Both the position numbers and the translations under genes were made by a program. Source: Actinokineospora terrae (lineage in GTDB: Bacteria > Actinomycetota > Actinomycetes > Mycobacteriales > Pseudonocardiaceae). From it: DNA of 64,000 nt. Every line of letters begins with the position of its first letter. Position 1 is the stretch's first letter. This document shows, piece after piece, positions 8,300 through 17,000 of the stretch. The notes below the pieces were generated by a model, which saw only the letters and a program-made list of their open reading frames with translations, did not search any database and had not been told where the DNA came from. The stretch is taken from contig NZ_FOGI01000001.1 of NCBI RefSeq assembly GCF_900111175.1, positions 730,194-794,193 on the forward strand. Direction: 5' to 3'.

Positions 8300-10150
8300 T
8301 CACGGCCGCTCGGGCACGCCGACGCGGCCCGCTGTTCCCGGTGCACCAGCGCCGGTCGGCGCACTCCCGGTCGGCACCGGGCCGGTCGGTGCTGTCTCGG
8401 TCGGTACAGCGCCGGTCGACGCTGCGCCGGTCGACACAGTCCTGGTCGGTACAGCGTCGGTCGACCCTGTCCCGGTGGTCGCGGGCCCGGTCAGCACCGA
8501 GGCGAAGCGCTCCCGGAGCCTGCGCTTGAGGACCTTGCCGGTCGCGCCGGTCGGGAAGTCCGCGTCGTCGGTGGCCACCACCGCGCCGCGCAGCCGGGTC
8601 AGCCCCCGGCGCACCAGCGCGTCGTTGAGCGTGGCCAGGATGTCGTCGGACGGGTCGTGGCCGGGGCCGAGCTTGACGGTCGCGAACGGCGCCGAGCCGC
8701 CCTCGGGGGCGTCGACGGCGACCACCGCGCAGTCGGCCACCCGCGGGCAGCCGACCAGGATGGCCTCCTCCAGCGGCAGGCTGTAGACCGGGCCCGCCTG
8801 GGTGTGGATCACGTCCGGCACCCGGTCGACGTGGAAGAACCGGCCCTGCTCGTCGCGGTACACCACGTCGCCGGTGAGCCAGAAGCCCGACAGCGACGAC
8901 TGCGCGGTCAGCTCCGAGGCGTTCCAGTACCCGGGGGTGCGGGTCGGGGTGCGCACGCCGAGCCTGCCCACCTTGCCCGGTCCCAGCTTGCGGCCGTTGT
9001 CGTCGAGCACGGTGGCCTCGGTGACGACCTTGACCGGCACCCCGACGCAGCGGCCGTAGTCGGTGCTGGTCGGGTCGCTCACCTTGCGGAACAGCGCCAT
9101 GCCCATCTCCGACGAGCCGAGCCCGTCGACGAACTCCGAGCCCGCCCGGCCGCGGCGGCCGCGCTTGCCCGGCCGGAAACCGTGGCGCACCAACGCCTTG
9201 ATGTGCGCCTCGTGCGCGGAGTCGCCGGTGTTGATCCAGGTGTGCACCCGGTCCGCGGCGCCCGTCAGGTCCAACTGGGCCAGTTCGGCCCAGGTCTGCG
9301 GGAAGGCGATCACCAGCGTCGGCTCGACCCGCAGCATCATCTCGCGCACGGCCGCACCGGAGGTGTCGGCCATGACCACGATCGGCAGGCCGAGCAGCGT
9401 CGCGGTCATCAGGTAGCTGATCCCCGCCGAGTGCGACTGCGGCAGCGCCGAGAGCGCCCGGTTGCGGCGCGCGGCCGGGAAGCTCCAGAGCCGGTGGCGC
9501 TTGCCGAGGAAGAACTGCCGGTGCGCGAACACGGCGGACTTCGGCGGTCCGGTGGTGCCCGAGGTGTGGCAGAGCATCACCGGGTCGTCATCGCCTGGTG
9601 GGTAAGGGAAGAGGGACGGCAGCGCGCCGCGGTCCGGCGCTTCCGTGGGCAGGTCTTCCGCCGCCACAAGGAACTTCGTGGTGTCCGGCAGCTCGCCGGA
9701 GGCCACCAGCGCGTCCAGCCTGGCGCGGTCGGCGACGACGCCCACCGCGCCGATCCGCCCGGTGTAGGCGGCCGCGATCGCGGGGTCCATCCGCCCATTG
9801 ACCAGGGCGGCGATGGCGCCGAGCGAGCTCAGCGCCAGGAAGTGCAGGAACGGGTCGACGCCCTCGCCGAGGTACACCGCGACCGGGTTGCCCTTGCGCA
9901 CCCCGTTCGCGTGGTACCAGGCGGCGTAGGCGTCGCGGATCTCGGTGATCCGGTCGAGGCTCAGCGGTTCCACCGCGCTGCCGCGGTCGGTGACCCGCTG
10001 GGCGAACAGGAACGGCGCCGCCGGGTCCGGGCTCAGCGCCCTGGCCTTGTCGAGGAAGTTGCCGACCCCCAGCTCGCCGTCGGCGAGCAGCCGCAGTCGG
10101 GCGGGCAGCGGCATCGCCGCCGCCGTGGTGATGCCGAGTGTGTCAGTCAT
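8300..10150 (-). CDS. Adenylate-forming acid-CoA/aryl ligase with a pentapeptide-repeat tail
   Basis: A 616-residue class I adenylate-forming enzyme (acyl-CoA synthetase/NRPS A-domain superfamily). Core motifs are in order: H-T-S-G-T-T-G-P-P-K (A3, near residue 190), G-L-G-S-S-E-M-G (A5), W-L-T-G-D-V-V-Y-R-D (A7), H-V-D-R-V-P-D-V-I (A8) and P-T-G-A-T-G-K-V-L-K (A10 lysine, near 545). It would activate a carboxylate, plausibly 3,4-AHBA or its acyl partner, as ligases do in other 3,4-AHBA clusters. The ATG at 10150 has only a weak ribosome site (GACGGGAA). The last 60 residues are nine degenerate pentapeptides ending in P-T or S-T, not part of the fold. No carrier protein lies nearby, so CoA or a free amine may be the acceptor. 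Confidence 0.87.
   Translation of the reverse strand: MTDTLGITTAAAMPLPARLRLLADGELGVGNFLDKARALSPDPAAPFLFAQRVTDRGSAVEPLSLDRITEIRDAYAAWYHANGVRKGNPVAVYLGEGVDPFLHFLALSSLGAIAALVNGRMDPAIAAAYTGRIGAVGVVADRARLDALVASGELPDTTKFLVAAEDLPTEAPDRGALPSLFPYPPGDDDPVMLCHTSGTTGPPKSAVFAHRQFFLGKRHRLWSFPAARRNRALSALPQSHSAGISYLMTATLLGLPIVVMADTSGAAVREMMLRVEPTLVIAFPQTWAELAQLDLTGAADRVHTWINTGDSAHEAHIKALVRHGFRPGKRGRRGRAGSEFVDGLGSSEMGMALFRKVSDPTSTDYGRCVGVPVKVVTEATVLDDNGRKLGPGKVGRLGVRTPTRTPGYWNASELTAQSSLSGFWLTGDVVYRDEQGRFFHVDRVPDVIHTQAGPVYSLPLEEAILVGCPRVADCAVVAVDAPEGGSAPFATVKLGPGHDPSDDILATLNDALVRRGLTRLRGAVVATDDADFPTGATGKVLKRRLRERFASVLTGPATTGTGSTDAVPTRTVSTGAASTGAVPTETAPTGPVPTGSAPTGAGAPGTAGRVGVPERP
8354..8488 (-). repeat. 15-bp in-frame tandem repeat (nine units) in the ligase C-terminus
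   Basis: Nine consecutive 15-nt units encode pentads such as GAAST, GAVPT, GPVPT and GSAPT. The length multiple of three keeps the frame, so copy number can change without breaking the protein. The DNA shows the repeating CCGGTCGG motif. The resulting tail is hydrophilic, Pro/Thr/Ser/Gly-rich and probably disordered. Confidence 0.8.
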
Positions 10151-10257
10151 CGTGGGGTTCCCGTCAGGGTGCGCGTGGTACGCGGGGTGCGGGTTCGCCT
10201 GGGTTGTGGGCAACGGGGTCGGGACCGGGCGCCGTGCGGCACCCGGTCCCGTCCCGC

Positions 10258-10623
10258 TCAGCCCTCGTAGACGGTCAGCTCGTAGCCGTCGGGGTCCTTG
10301 AACTGGAACTCGCGGCCGCAGAAGCCGTCGCACGGCGGCTTGGTGATGGTGACCCCGGCCGCCGAGACGACCTCGGCCAGCTTGTCCGGGTCCTCCGCCT
10401 TCACCCAGAGCACCACGCCCCAGCCCAGCTCGGGCACCGAGTCCAGGTCGATGACCGCCTTGCGCAGCGCCAGCTTGATCGGCTGGGTGTCGAGCACGAC
10501 GGCGTTGGGCGCGGCGGTCTCGGTGGTGGTGAACCCCACGACGTTGGTGTAGAAGTCGCGGGCGCGGTCCAGGTCGCGGACCTGCAGGGTGAGGAAGTTC
10601 GGTCCGATCGCGTTGTTGGGCAT
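10258..10623 (-). CDS. VOC-family (glyoxalase/bleomycin-resistance fold) protein
   Basis: A 121-residue single-domain vicinal-oxygen-chelate protein with two beta-alpha-beta-beta-beta halves. N-F-L-T-L-Q-V-R-D-L-D-R-A-R-D-F-Y opens the first half, and F-K-D-P-D-G-Y-E-L-T-V-Y-E-G closes the second with the usual metal-ligand glutamate. Family members include ring-cleaving dioxygenases, isomerases and drug-binding resistance proteins; here a product-binding self-resistance protein or a cyclisation helper is plausible but unproven. ATG follows AGGGAGA. It is the first gene of the unit running into the ligase and methyltransferase (107-bp gap, then 10 bp), and cluster operator B lies 81 bp upstream of its start. 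Confidence 0.85.
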   Translation of the reverse strand: MPNNAIGPNFLTLQVRDLDRARDFYTNVVGFTTTETAAPNAVVLDTQPIKLALRKAVIDLDSVPELGWGVVLWVKAEDPDKLAEVVSAAGVTITKPPCDGFCGREFQFKDPDGYELTVYEG

Positions 10624-10686
10624 GGGTTCTCCCTGTCGACATCGGCACTGGCCGTCCCAGCATCACCCGGGCGCCGCCGGGCGATC

Positions 10687-10704
10687 ATCACGCGTTCGCG
10701 TGAT
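10687..10704 (-). promoter_or_regulatory. Cluster operator site B, upstream of the VOC-ligase-methyltransferase operon
   Basis: ATCACGCGTTCGCGTGAT is a perfect 18-bp palindrome. It begins 81 bp upstream of the VOC start codon and lies in the 89-bp gap behind the epimerase stop. It is the most symmetrical of the three cluster sites and best defines the operator. Confidence 0.65.
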
Positions 10705-10712
10705 CTCACTGT

Positions 10713-11585
10713 CTAAAGAGGATCGTTCCCGCCCGGCCATATCCCGGCTTTCGGCTGCCAGTCCAGCAACTGCCGCGCGGCGTCGCTGCAAACCCGGTGC
10801 GAGACCTCGCGCACCGCCTCGGTGGAGGTGTCCGGTTTCGGGGCGCCGTCGAGTTCGGCCAGGCGGCTCAGGTAGTCGCTCACCAGGAGCGGGTCGTCGG
10901 CGATGTTGAGGACCACGCCGCTGATGCGCCGCTCGACGGCAGCGGTGACAGCGGCCGCGAAGTCCGCGACGTGCACGAGCGAGACGTAGCGGTCGTCCGG
11001 GTGTGCGTGCAGCGTGCCTTCCCGCAGCCGCGCCCGGACCGCGTCCTGGGCCGTACCCGCGCCGACGAACCGCGCCCCACGCAGTATCGACCACGCGACC
11101 CTGTCCCCGCCGAGCTCCGTCACCGCGCGTTCCATCGCCACCACGGGGTCCACAATGGACCCACGCGCCGGATCGGGGTCGAACGGGGCCTGCTCGGTCA
11201 ACCAGCGATCACCCCCGTCGGCGTAGGCCATGGTGACGCTCATCTGCACCACAGCGGGGACCCCGGCCGCCACCACAGCCTCAAGCACCCGCACAGTCCC
11301 GTCACGGCGCACCCCGGTGTTGCGCTCCCACGCCCCCGGCGCGCTGAAGTCCCGAGGAATGGCCGTCGCCACATTGACGACCACGTCCACCCCGGCCAAC
11401 TCCCCGACCAACACCTCGGTGACCCCAGGGTCCAGCAGATCCCCACTGACCCCCCGCACCCCACCCGGCACCCGCCCCAACCGATCCTCCGGCGCCATCA
11501 CAGCCACGTCGTGACCCCGCCCGAGCAGCAGCGGCACCAACCGCTCACCCAGCACCCCAGTCCCACCAATCGCGAGAACCCGCAT
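10713..11585 (-). CDS. NAD(P)-dependent epimerase/dehydratase-like atypical SDR
   Basis: A 290-residue extended/atypical short-chain dehydrogenase with the nucleotide-binding G-G-T-G-V-L-G near residues 7-13. The usual Y-x-x-x-K pair is not evident where expected (M-A-Y-A-D-G-G-D near 125), so a simple sugar-epimerase mechanism is doubtful; it may be a reductase or a non-catalytic NAD(P) sensor of the NmrA-like branch. I use the ATG at 11585; a GTG immediately before it (11588) also fits. The upstream SDR stops at 11589, so the start is coupled. It is the third gene of the FAD oxidase-NmrA-epimerase operon, all on the minus strand. Substrate unknown. Confidence 0.78.
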   Translation of the reverse strand: MRVLAIGGTGVLGERLVPLLLGRGHDVAVMAPEDRLGRVPGGVRGVSGDLLDPGVTEVLVGELAGVDVVVNVATAIPRDFSAPGAWERNTGVRRDGTVRVLEAVVAAGVPAVVQMSVTMAYADGGDRWLTEQAPFDPDPARGSIVDPVVAMERAVTELGGDRVAWSILRGARFVGAGTAQDAVRARLREGTLHAHPDDRYVSLVHVADFAAAVTAAVERRISGVVLNIADDPLLVSDYLSRLAELDGAPKPDTSTEAVREVSHRVCSDAARQLLDWQPKAGIWPGGNDPL

Positions 11586-11588
11586 CAC

Positions 11589-12446
11589 TCACCCGTCCCG
11601 TAGTACCGCGGCAAGGTCCGGTGCCACCTCAGCGAAGTCCCGCGGCTGCCGACCCGTCCAGTCGGCAACCGTCGTCGTGACGTGTTCCGCCTCGCCCGCG
11701 CGCAAAGTCGCGTACAGGCCCAGCCGGGCCGCGATGGCCCAGTCCGGTACACCGTTGGACGCCATCACACGGGCCGCCTCGTCCGGGGCGATGTCCACGT
11801 GGGTGATGGTTCGGCCGACCACTGTGGACACTATGGTGGCGGCGGTGGCGTAGGTGATCGCGCGGGGGCCGGTCAGGTCGAGGGCCTGGCCGTCGGTGCC
11901 GCCCTCGGTCAGGGCCACCGCGGCCACTTCGGCGATGTCGCCCGCGTCGATCATGCTGACTTTGGCGTCGCCGACCGGGAGGACGATGGTGTCGCGGGCC
12001 TTGATCGTGTGCGCCCACTGCGCCGCGTTCTGCATGAAGGAGTTGGGGCGCAGCAGCGTGTACCGCAGGCCGGACTCGATGACCGCCTGGTCGCCCTCGC
12101 CGTGCTGGCGGTGGATCGGTACCGGTGAGCGCGGGTCGGCGCCGAACGCCGAGAGGCGGACGACGTGCTGTACCCCGGCCCGCTTCGCCGCGTCCACCAG
12201 GCCCCGGTGCAGGGACGCCTGGTCGGGGTGCAGCGGGGTCAGCAGGAACAGGTCGGTGATGCCCGAGAGCGCGTCGAGCACCGTCTCCGGCCGTTCCAGG
12301 TCGGCCTCGACGGCGTCGACCAGGGTCCCGGCCGGGCGCCTGCCACCCGGTCGGACCAGGGCGCGCACCCGCTGCCCGCGTCCGGTCAGCCGCGACACCA
12401 GCCGCGACCCGACCGTGCCGGTGCCCCCGGTGACCGCGATGGCCAT
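11589..12446 (-). CDS. NmrA/SDR_a5-type NAD(P)H-binding reductase
   Basis: A 285-residue atypical SDR of the NmrA/NAD(P)H-azoreductase type. G-G-T-G-T-V-G near residues 7-13 binds the dinucleotide, and R-L-S-A-F-G-A-D, L-R-P-N-S-F-M-Q-N and D-A-G-D-I-A-E-V-A are family blocks. Members reduce quinone-like or azo substrates or act as redox sensors. In a cluster making an aminophenol that readily oxidises to a quinone imine, a quinone-type reductase role fits but is inference. Its ATG directly abuts the TAG of the FAD oxidase and its stop abuts the epimerase start, so the three genes are clearly cotranscribed. Confidence 0.85.
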   Translation of the reverse strand: MAIAVTGGTGTVGSRLVSRLTGRGQRVRALVRPGGRRPAGTLVDAVEADLERPETVLDALSGITDLFLLTPLHPDQASLHRGLVDAAKRAGVQHVVRLSAFGADPRSPVPIHRQHGEGDQAVIESGLRYTLLRPNSFMQNAAQWAHTIKARDTIVLPVGDAKVSMIDAGDIAEVAAVALTEGGTDGQALDLTGPRAITYATAATIVSTVVGRTITHVDIAPDEAARVMASNGVPDWAIAARLGLYATLRAGEAEHVTTTVADWTGRQPRDFAEVAPDLAAVLRDG

Positions 12447-13553
12447 CTACGCCGCCTCGAGTGCGTCGGCGCCCGCCCGCTCCAGGGTCTCCGGCAGTTG
12501 GTCCTTCAGCGCGGTCTCCGCCAGCAGGTCCCCGAGCGCGGGCGCCATCTTGAACAGGTTGTGGCCCGCGATCGCGGTGACCCCCGGCCGGTGCCACGCC
12601 CGCAGCGCGTCGCTTCCCTTGGGCAGCTTGGTCATCACGCACACCCGCGCGCCGACCGGTTCCGGGTCCAGGCCCGGCATCGCCTTGGCCACGTAGGCGC
12701 TGACCCGCCGCACGTGGTCCTCCATGCCGGTCCCGGCGGGCAGCGCGCCGCCCGGTCCGAAGGGGACGTCCACGTCGGCGCCGATCAAGCCGACCACGTA
12801 CGTCCCGGTCTCGCCGATGGGGGAGCCGTAGACCTTGGCGCCGAACTCCTCGGAGACGTCCACCCAGCACGGCAGCGGCGTGCCCAGCAGGTGCGGCCGG
12901 ACCCGGAAGTGCGGCCGGGCGTGCAGCGCGCTCACCAGCGGGATGTCCAGCCCCGCGCTGGAGGCCAGCCACGGCACCGCCGTGCCCGCGCAGATCACCA
13001 CGTGCCTGGCCCGGTAGATCGCCTCGGTGGTCTGCACCTCCACGCCCGCGCCGTCCGAGGGCACCGTCACGCTGTGCACGTCGAACGGGATGATCCGGTC
13101 GCCGACCCAGCCGACCAGCGCGTCGATGGTCCGCTTCGCCCTGATCGCGCCCGCGCCCGGGTCGACCAGCAGCGGCCGGTCGACCGGCGACAGCGCGGGG
13201 AACAGCCCGGCGTCGGAGACGAACGAGTGCTCGACCCCCTGGGCCACCATGCCGGTGACCCACGAGTCGTCCATCCCGTGGTACAGCGCGCCTTCCGGGC
13301 CGATCAGCGCACGCCCGAGCCGCTCCTCCCACCGGGCGAACCCGCGCCGACCCTCCACCGCCATCGCCACCAGCAGCTCGCTGTCGTGCCGGTGCCGGAA
13401 GGTCCTGGTCAGGCCGCCGGACAGGCCCGCGCCCGGCGGTCGGCCGTCGAACACGGCCACCTCGGCACCCCGGCGGAGCAGGGCCTCCGCGGTGGCCAAG
13501 CCCAGGATCCCCGCCCCGATCACAGCGATGTCGAGTTCCCGCCGGTGAGTCAT
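12447..13553 (-). CDS. FAD-dependent oxidoreductase (DAO/sarcosine-oxidase family)
   Basis: A 368-residue DAO-type flavoenzyme. The N-terminal G-A-G-I-L-G-L-A-T-A (residues 13-22) is the FAD dinucleotide fold; the V-V-I-C-A-G-T-A-V-P-W strand near 187-197 and the C-terminal I-A-G-H-N-L-F-K-M-A-P segment near 330 are characteristic of sarcosine/N-methyltryptophan oxidase relatives that oxidise C-N bonds of amino acids. It could dehydrogenate an amine or imine in the pathway; an NADH-independent, oxygen-using step is expected. ATG follows GGGAG by six bases. It is the promoter-proximal gene of a three-gene operon, with cluster operator C 87 bp upstream. A catabolic D-amino-acid oxidase role cannot be excluded. 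Confidence 0.85.
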   Translation of the reverse strand: MTHRRELDIAVIGAGILGLATAEALLRRGAEVAVFDGRPPGAGLSGGLTRTFRHRHDSELLVAMAVEGRRGFARWEERLGRALIGPEGALYHGMDDSWVTGMVAQGVEHSFVSDAGLFPALSPVDRPLLVDPGAGAIRAKRTIDALVGWVGDRIIPFDVHSVTVPSDGAGVEVQTTEAIYRARHVVICAGTAVPWLASSAGLDIPLVSALHARPHFRVRPHLLGTPLPCWVDVSEEFGAKVYGSPIGETGTYVVGLIGADVDVPFGPGGALPAGTGMEDHVRRVSAYVAKAMPGLDPEPVGARVCVMTKLPKGSDALRAWHRPGVTAIAGHNLFKMAPALGDLLAETALKDQLPETLERAGADALEAA

Positions 13554-13622
13554 TGCCGTCTCCCGCGCCGAAGTTCCCTCCTAGGACACCTCCGAGCGTC
13601 GCCGCACCGGGTGCCCGGGATC

Positions 13623-13640
13623 ATCCCGTGTTCGCGTGAT
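13623..13640 (-). promoter_or_regulatory. Cluster operator site C, upstream of the FAD oxidase operon
   Basis: Read with the gene, the site is ATCACGCGAACACGGGAT, starting 87 bp before the FAD oxidase ATG. It shares 16 of 18 positions with site B read the same way, and both continue into GATC. The matching distances (81, 83, 87 bp) to three different starts suggest a cluster-specific activator or repressor. The rest of 13641-13929 shows no gene or strong repeat. Confidence 0.6.
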
Positions 13641-13929
13641 CTCCCCGCGTCCGCCCGCGCGACGCTCCACTGTGGAGTCCCGGCTGCCGGGTGGCCACAA
13701 ACGACCCCGACCGGCGCGGCGGGCGACCCCGGGTCCCGGGGCGCGACCCCCGAGGCGGGCTGTTGGCGGCCGCCGTGGATGTCACCGGGCCGATCCCTGT
13801 CGTCAACCGGGTGGTCACCGGCCGGTCGGCGCCGCGGCGGGGGCCGTGGTCACGCTGGTCGTGGCGGTGGTCGCGCTTTGTAGCAGACGCGGCGCGCGCG
13901 AGCGGGCGGTTGGGCCAGTCCCGCTCGCG

Positions 13930-13950
13930 TTTTGTGGGAACCCTACAAAA
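13930..13950. promoter_or_regulatory. TTTTGT/ACAAAA inverted repeat upstream of the carboxylase gene
   Basis: TTTTGTGGGAACCCTACAAA and its next base form an inverted repeat broken by one extra T in the right arm. It is an A/T-rich island in very G+C-rich DNA, 133 bp before the carboxylase start. Position and symmetry suggest a regulator site for lipid-metabolism control. A TTTGTAG half-copy lies just upstream at 13877-13883. The 13554-14082 gap otherwise contains only operator C. Confidence 0.45.
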
Positions 13951-14082
13951 TGGCGGGGCCGGCACGCGTGGTTCGGGCAGTGGTGGACCCGCCGGTAACC
14001 CAGCAGGGTAGTGCCGAGTGCAGGCGACGCTCCGGGACCCGGACGTCGCCTTCTTCGCGCGGGAACTGGGGAGGCTCAGCCG

Positions 14083-17000
14083 GTGTTCAGTCGTGTCGCC
14101 ATCGTCAACCGTGGAGAGGCCGCGATGCGGCTCATCCACGCCGTCCGGGACCTCTCGGCGGAGACCGGGGCGCGGATCGAGACGGTCGCGCTCTACACCG
14201 ACGCCGACCGCGACGCGACCTTCGTCCGCGCGGCCGACATCACCTACTCCCTCGGCCCGGCCTCGGCCCGCCCGTACCTCGACCACGCCGTGCTCGAGCG
14301 CGCGCTGGTGGAGACCGGCGCCGACGCCGCCTGGGTCGGTTGGGGCTTCGTCGCCGAGGACCCGGCGTTCGCGCAGCTGTGCGAGAAGGTCGGCGTGACC
14401 TTCGTCGGCCCCAGCGCCGAGGCGATGCGCAAGCTCGGCGACAAGATCGGCGCGAAGCTGATCGCCGAGGAGGTCGGCGTCCCGGTCGCGCCGTGGAGCC
14501 GCGGCGAGGTCGCGACCCTGCAGGACGCGCTGGCCGCGGGCGAGCGCATCGGCTACCCGCTCATGCTCAAGGCGACCGCGGGCGGCGGTGGGCGCGGCAT
14601 CCGCATGGTCGCCTCCGGCGCCGACCTCACCGAGGCCTACGAGCGCACCAGCCAGGAGGCGCTGCGCGCGTTCGGCTCCGGCGTCGTGTTCCTCGAGCGC
14701 CTGGTCACCGGCGCCCGGCACGTCGAGGTGCAGGTCATCGCCGACGGCCAGGGCACCGCGTGGGCGCTGGGCGTGCGCGACTGCTCGGTGCAGCGGCGCA
14801 ACCAGAAGATCATCGAGGAGTCCGCGTCGCCGGTGCTCGCCCCCGAGCAGACCGCCGAGCTCAAGGCCTCCGCCGAGCGGCTCGCCGTCGCCGTCGGCTA
14901 CCGCGGCGCCTGCACCGTCGAGTTCCTCTACCACCCCGGCGACAAGCTGTTCGCCTTCCTGGAGGTCAACACCCGGCTCCAGGTCGAGCACCCGATCACC
15001 GAGATCACCACCGGCACCGACCTGGTCAAGCTGCAGCTGCACGTGGCGGGCGGCGGCACCCTCGACGGCCCGCAGCCGGTCGAGAGCGGCCACGCCGTGG
15101 AGGCCAGGCTCAACGCCGAGGACCCCGACCGCGACTTCGCCCCCTCACCCGGCCGCATCGCCCGGCTGGTGCTGCCCGCGGGCCCCGGCATCCGGGTCGA
15201 CACCGGCGTCAGCGAGGGCGACACCATCCCGGCCGACTTCGACTCGATGATCGCCAAGGTCATCGCGCACGGCCGCGACCGGGCCGAGGCGCTGGCCAGG
15301 CTGCGCCGCGCGATGGCCGAGACCACCGTCATCATCGAGGGCGGCGCCACCAACAAGAGTTTCGTGCTCGACCTGCTCGACCAGCCCGAGGTCATCGACG
15401 CCAGCTGCGACACCGGCTGGATCGACCGGGTGCGCGCCGAGGGCCGCCTGGTCACCCACCGGCACTCCGCCATCGCCCTGGCCGCGGCCGCCATCGAGGC
15501 CTACCAGGACGAGGAGGAGGTCAGCCGCCAGCAGCTGCTGTCGACCGCGCACGGCGGCCGCCCGCAGGTCCGGCACGAGAGCGGTCGCCCACTGGGGCTG
15601 AAGCTGCGCGGCGTCGGCTACCAGGTCGGCGTCACCCGGGTCGGGCCGCGGCGCTTCCAGGTCGTCATCGGCCAGGGCACCCAGTCGCACCGCGCCGAGG
15701 TCGAGGTCGACCGGTTCGACGCCCACACTGGCCAGGTCGTGGTCAACGGGCAGCGGTTCCGGCTCGTCTCCGCCACCCACGGCCCGACCCACCTGGTCGA
15801 GGTCGACGGAGTCACGCACCGCATCAGCCGCGACGAGGGCGGCGTCGTGCGCTCCCCGGCGCCCGCGCTGGTGGTGGCCACCCCGCTCTCGGTCGGCGAC
15901 GAGGTCGAGGCGGGCGCGCCGATCGTGGTGCTGGAGAGCATGAAGATGGAGACGGTGCTGCGCGCGCCGTTCCGCGCCCGGGTCCGCGAGTACCCGGTGT
16001 CGGTCGGCAGCCAGGTCGAGACCGGCGCCCCGCTGATGCGCCTGGAACCGCTGGTCGACGCCGAGGACACCGCGGCGGCCGACGACTCGGCCGCCGCGAC
16101 CGTCGAGATCGACCTGCCCACCGGCCCGGCCGACCTGACCGCCGACGAGCGGGTGGCGCGCGGCCTGCGGGACCTGCGTGCCCTGCTGCTCGGCTACGAC
16201 GTCGACCCCGACGAGCGCGGCCCGGTGCTGGCCGACTACCTCGCCGCCAGGGCCGAGCTGGGCAACCGGCCCTCCGCCGGTGAGCTGGACTTGCTGACCG
16301 TGTTCGCCGACCTCTCCGAGCTCAGCCGCAACCGGCCGGGCAACGAGCTGGAGGTCGAGCCGGGCAGCCCGGTGCACAGCCCCCGCGAGTACTTCCACAG
16401 CTACCTGCAGAGCCTCGACGTCGAGCGCGCGGGCCTGACCGAGGGGTTCCAGGCCAAGCTCAAGCGGGTACTGGCCCACCACGGCGTCACCGACCTCGAC
16501 CGCACCCCCGCGCTGGAGGCGGCGGTCTTCCGGATCTTTCTGTCCCAGCAGCGGATGGCCACCGATGTCGCCGTGGTCTCCGAGCTGCTGCGCCGCTGGC
16601 TGGCGGGTTCCGCTCCGGCCGAGGCGCTGCGCGAGCCGCTCGGCCTCACCCTGGAGCGCCTGGTCGAGGCGACCCAGGTCCGGTTCCCCGCGGTGTCCGA
16701 CCTGGCCCGCGGTGTGGTGTTCCGCTGGTTCGCCCAGCCGCTGCTGCGCCGCAACCGGGCCAGGGTGTACGCCGCCGTGCGCGCCCAGCTGCGCCACCTC
16801 GACGAGGTCCCCGACGCACCGGACCGCGCCGACCGGATCCAGGCCATGGTGGCCAGCGCCGAACCGCTGGTCCGCCTGATCGGCCAGCGCCTCGGTCACG
16901 CGGGCAACGACCACGCGCCGCTGCTGGAGGTCCTGACCCGCCGCTACTACGGCAACGGCGGGCTGTCCGAGGTCACCACGCGGGAGTGTTCCGGCTGCCG

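Noticed and set aside
1453..13553. Housekeeping shikimate/aspartate genes instead of a specialised cluster
   Set aside because: GriI/GriH-type proteins next to an aspartate kinase, with tailoring enzymes and shared operators, fit specialised metabolism better. Actinomycetes normally use the AroB-type shikimate route.
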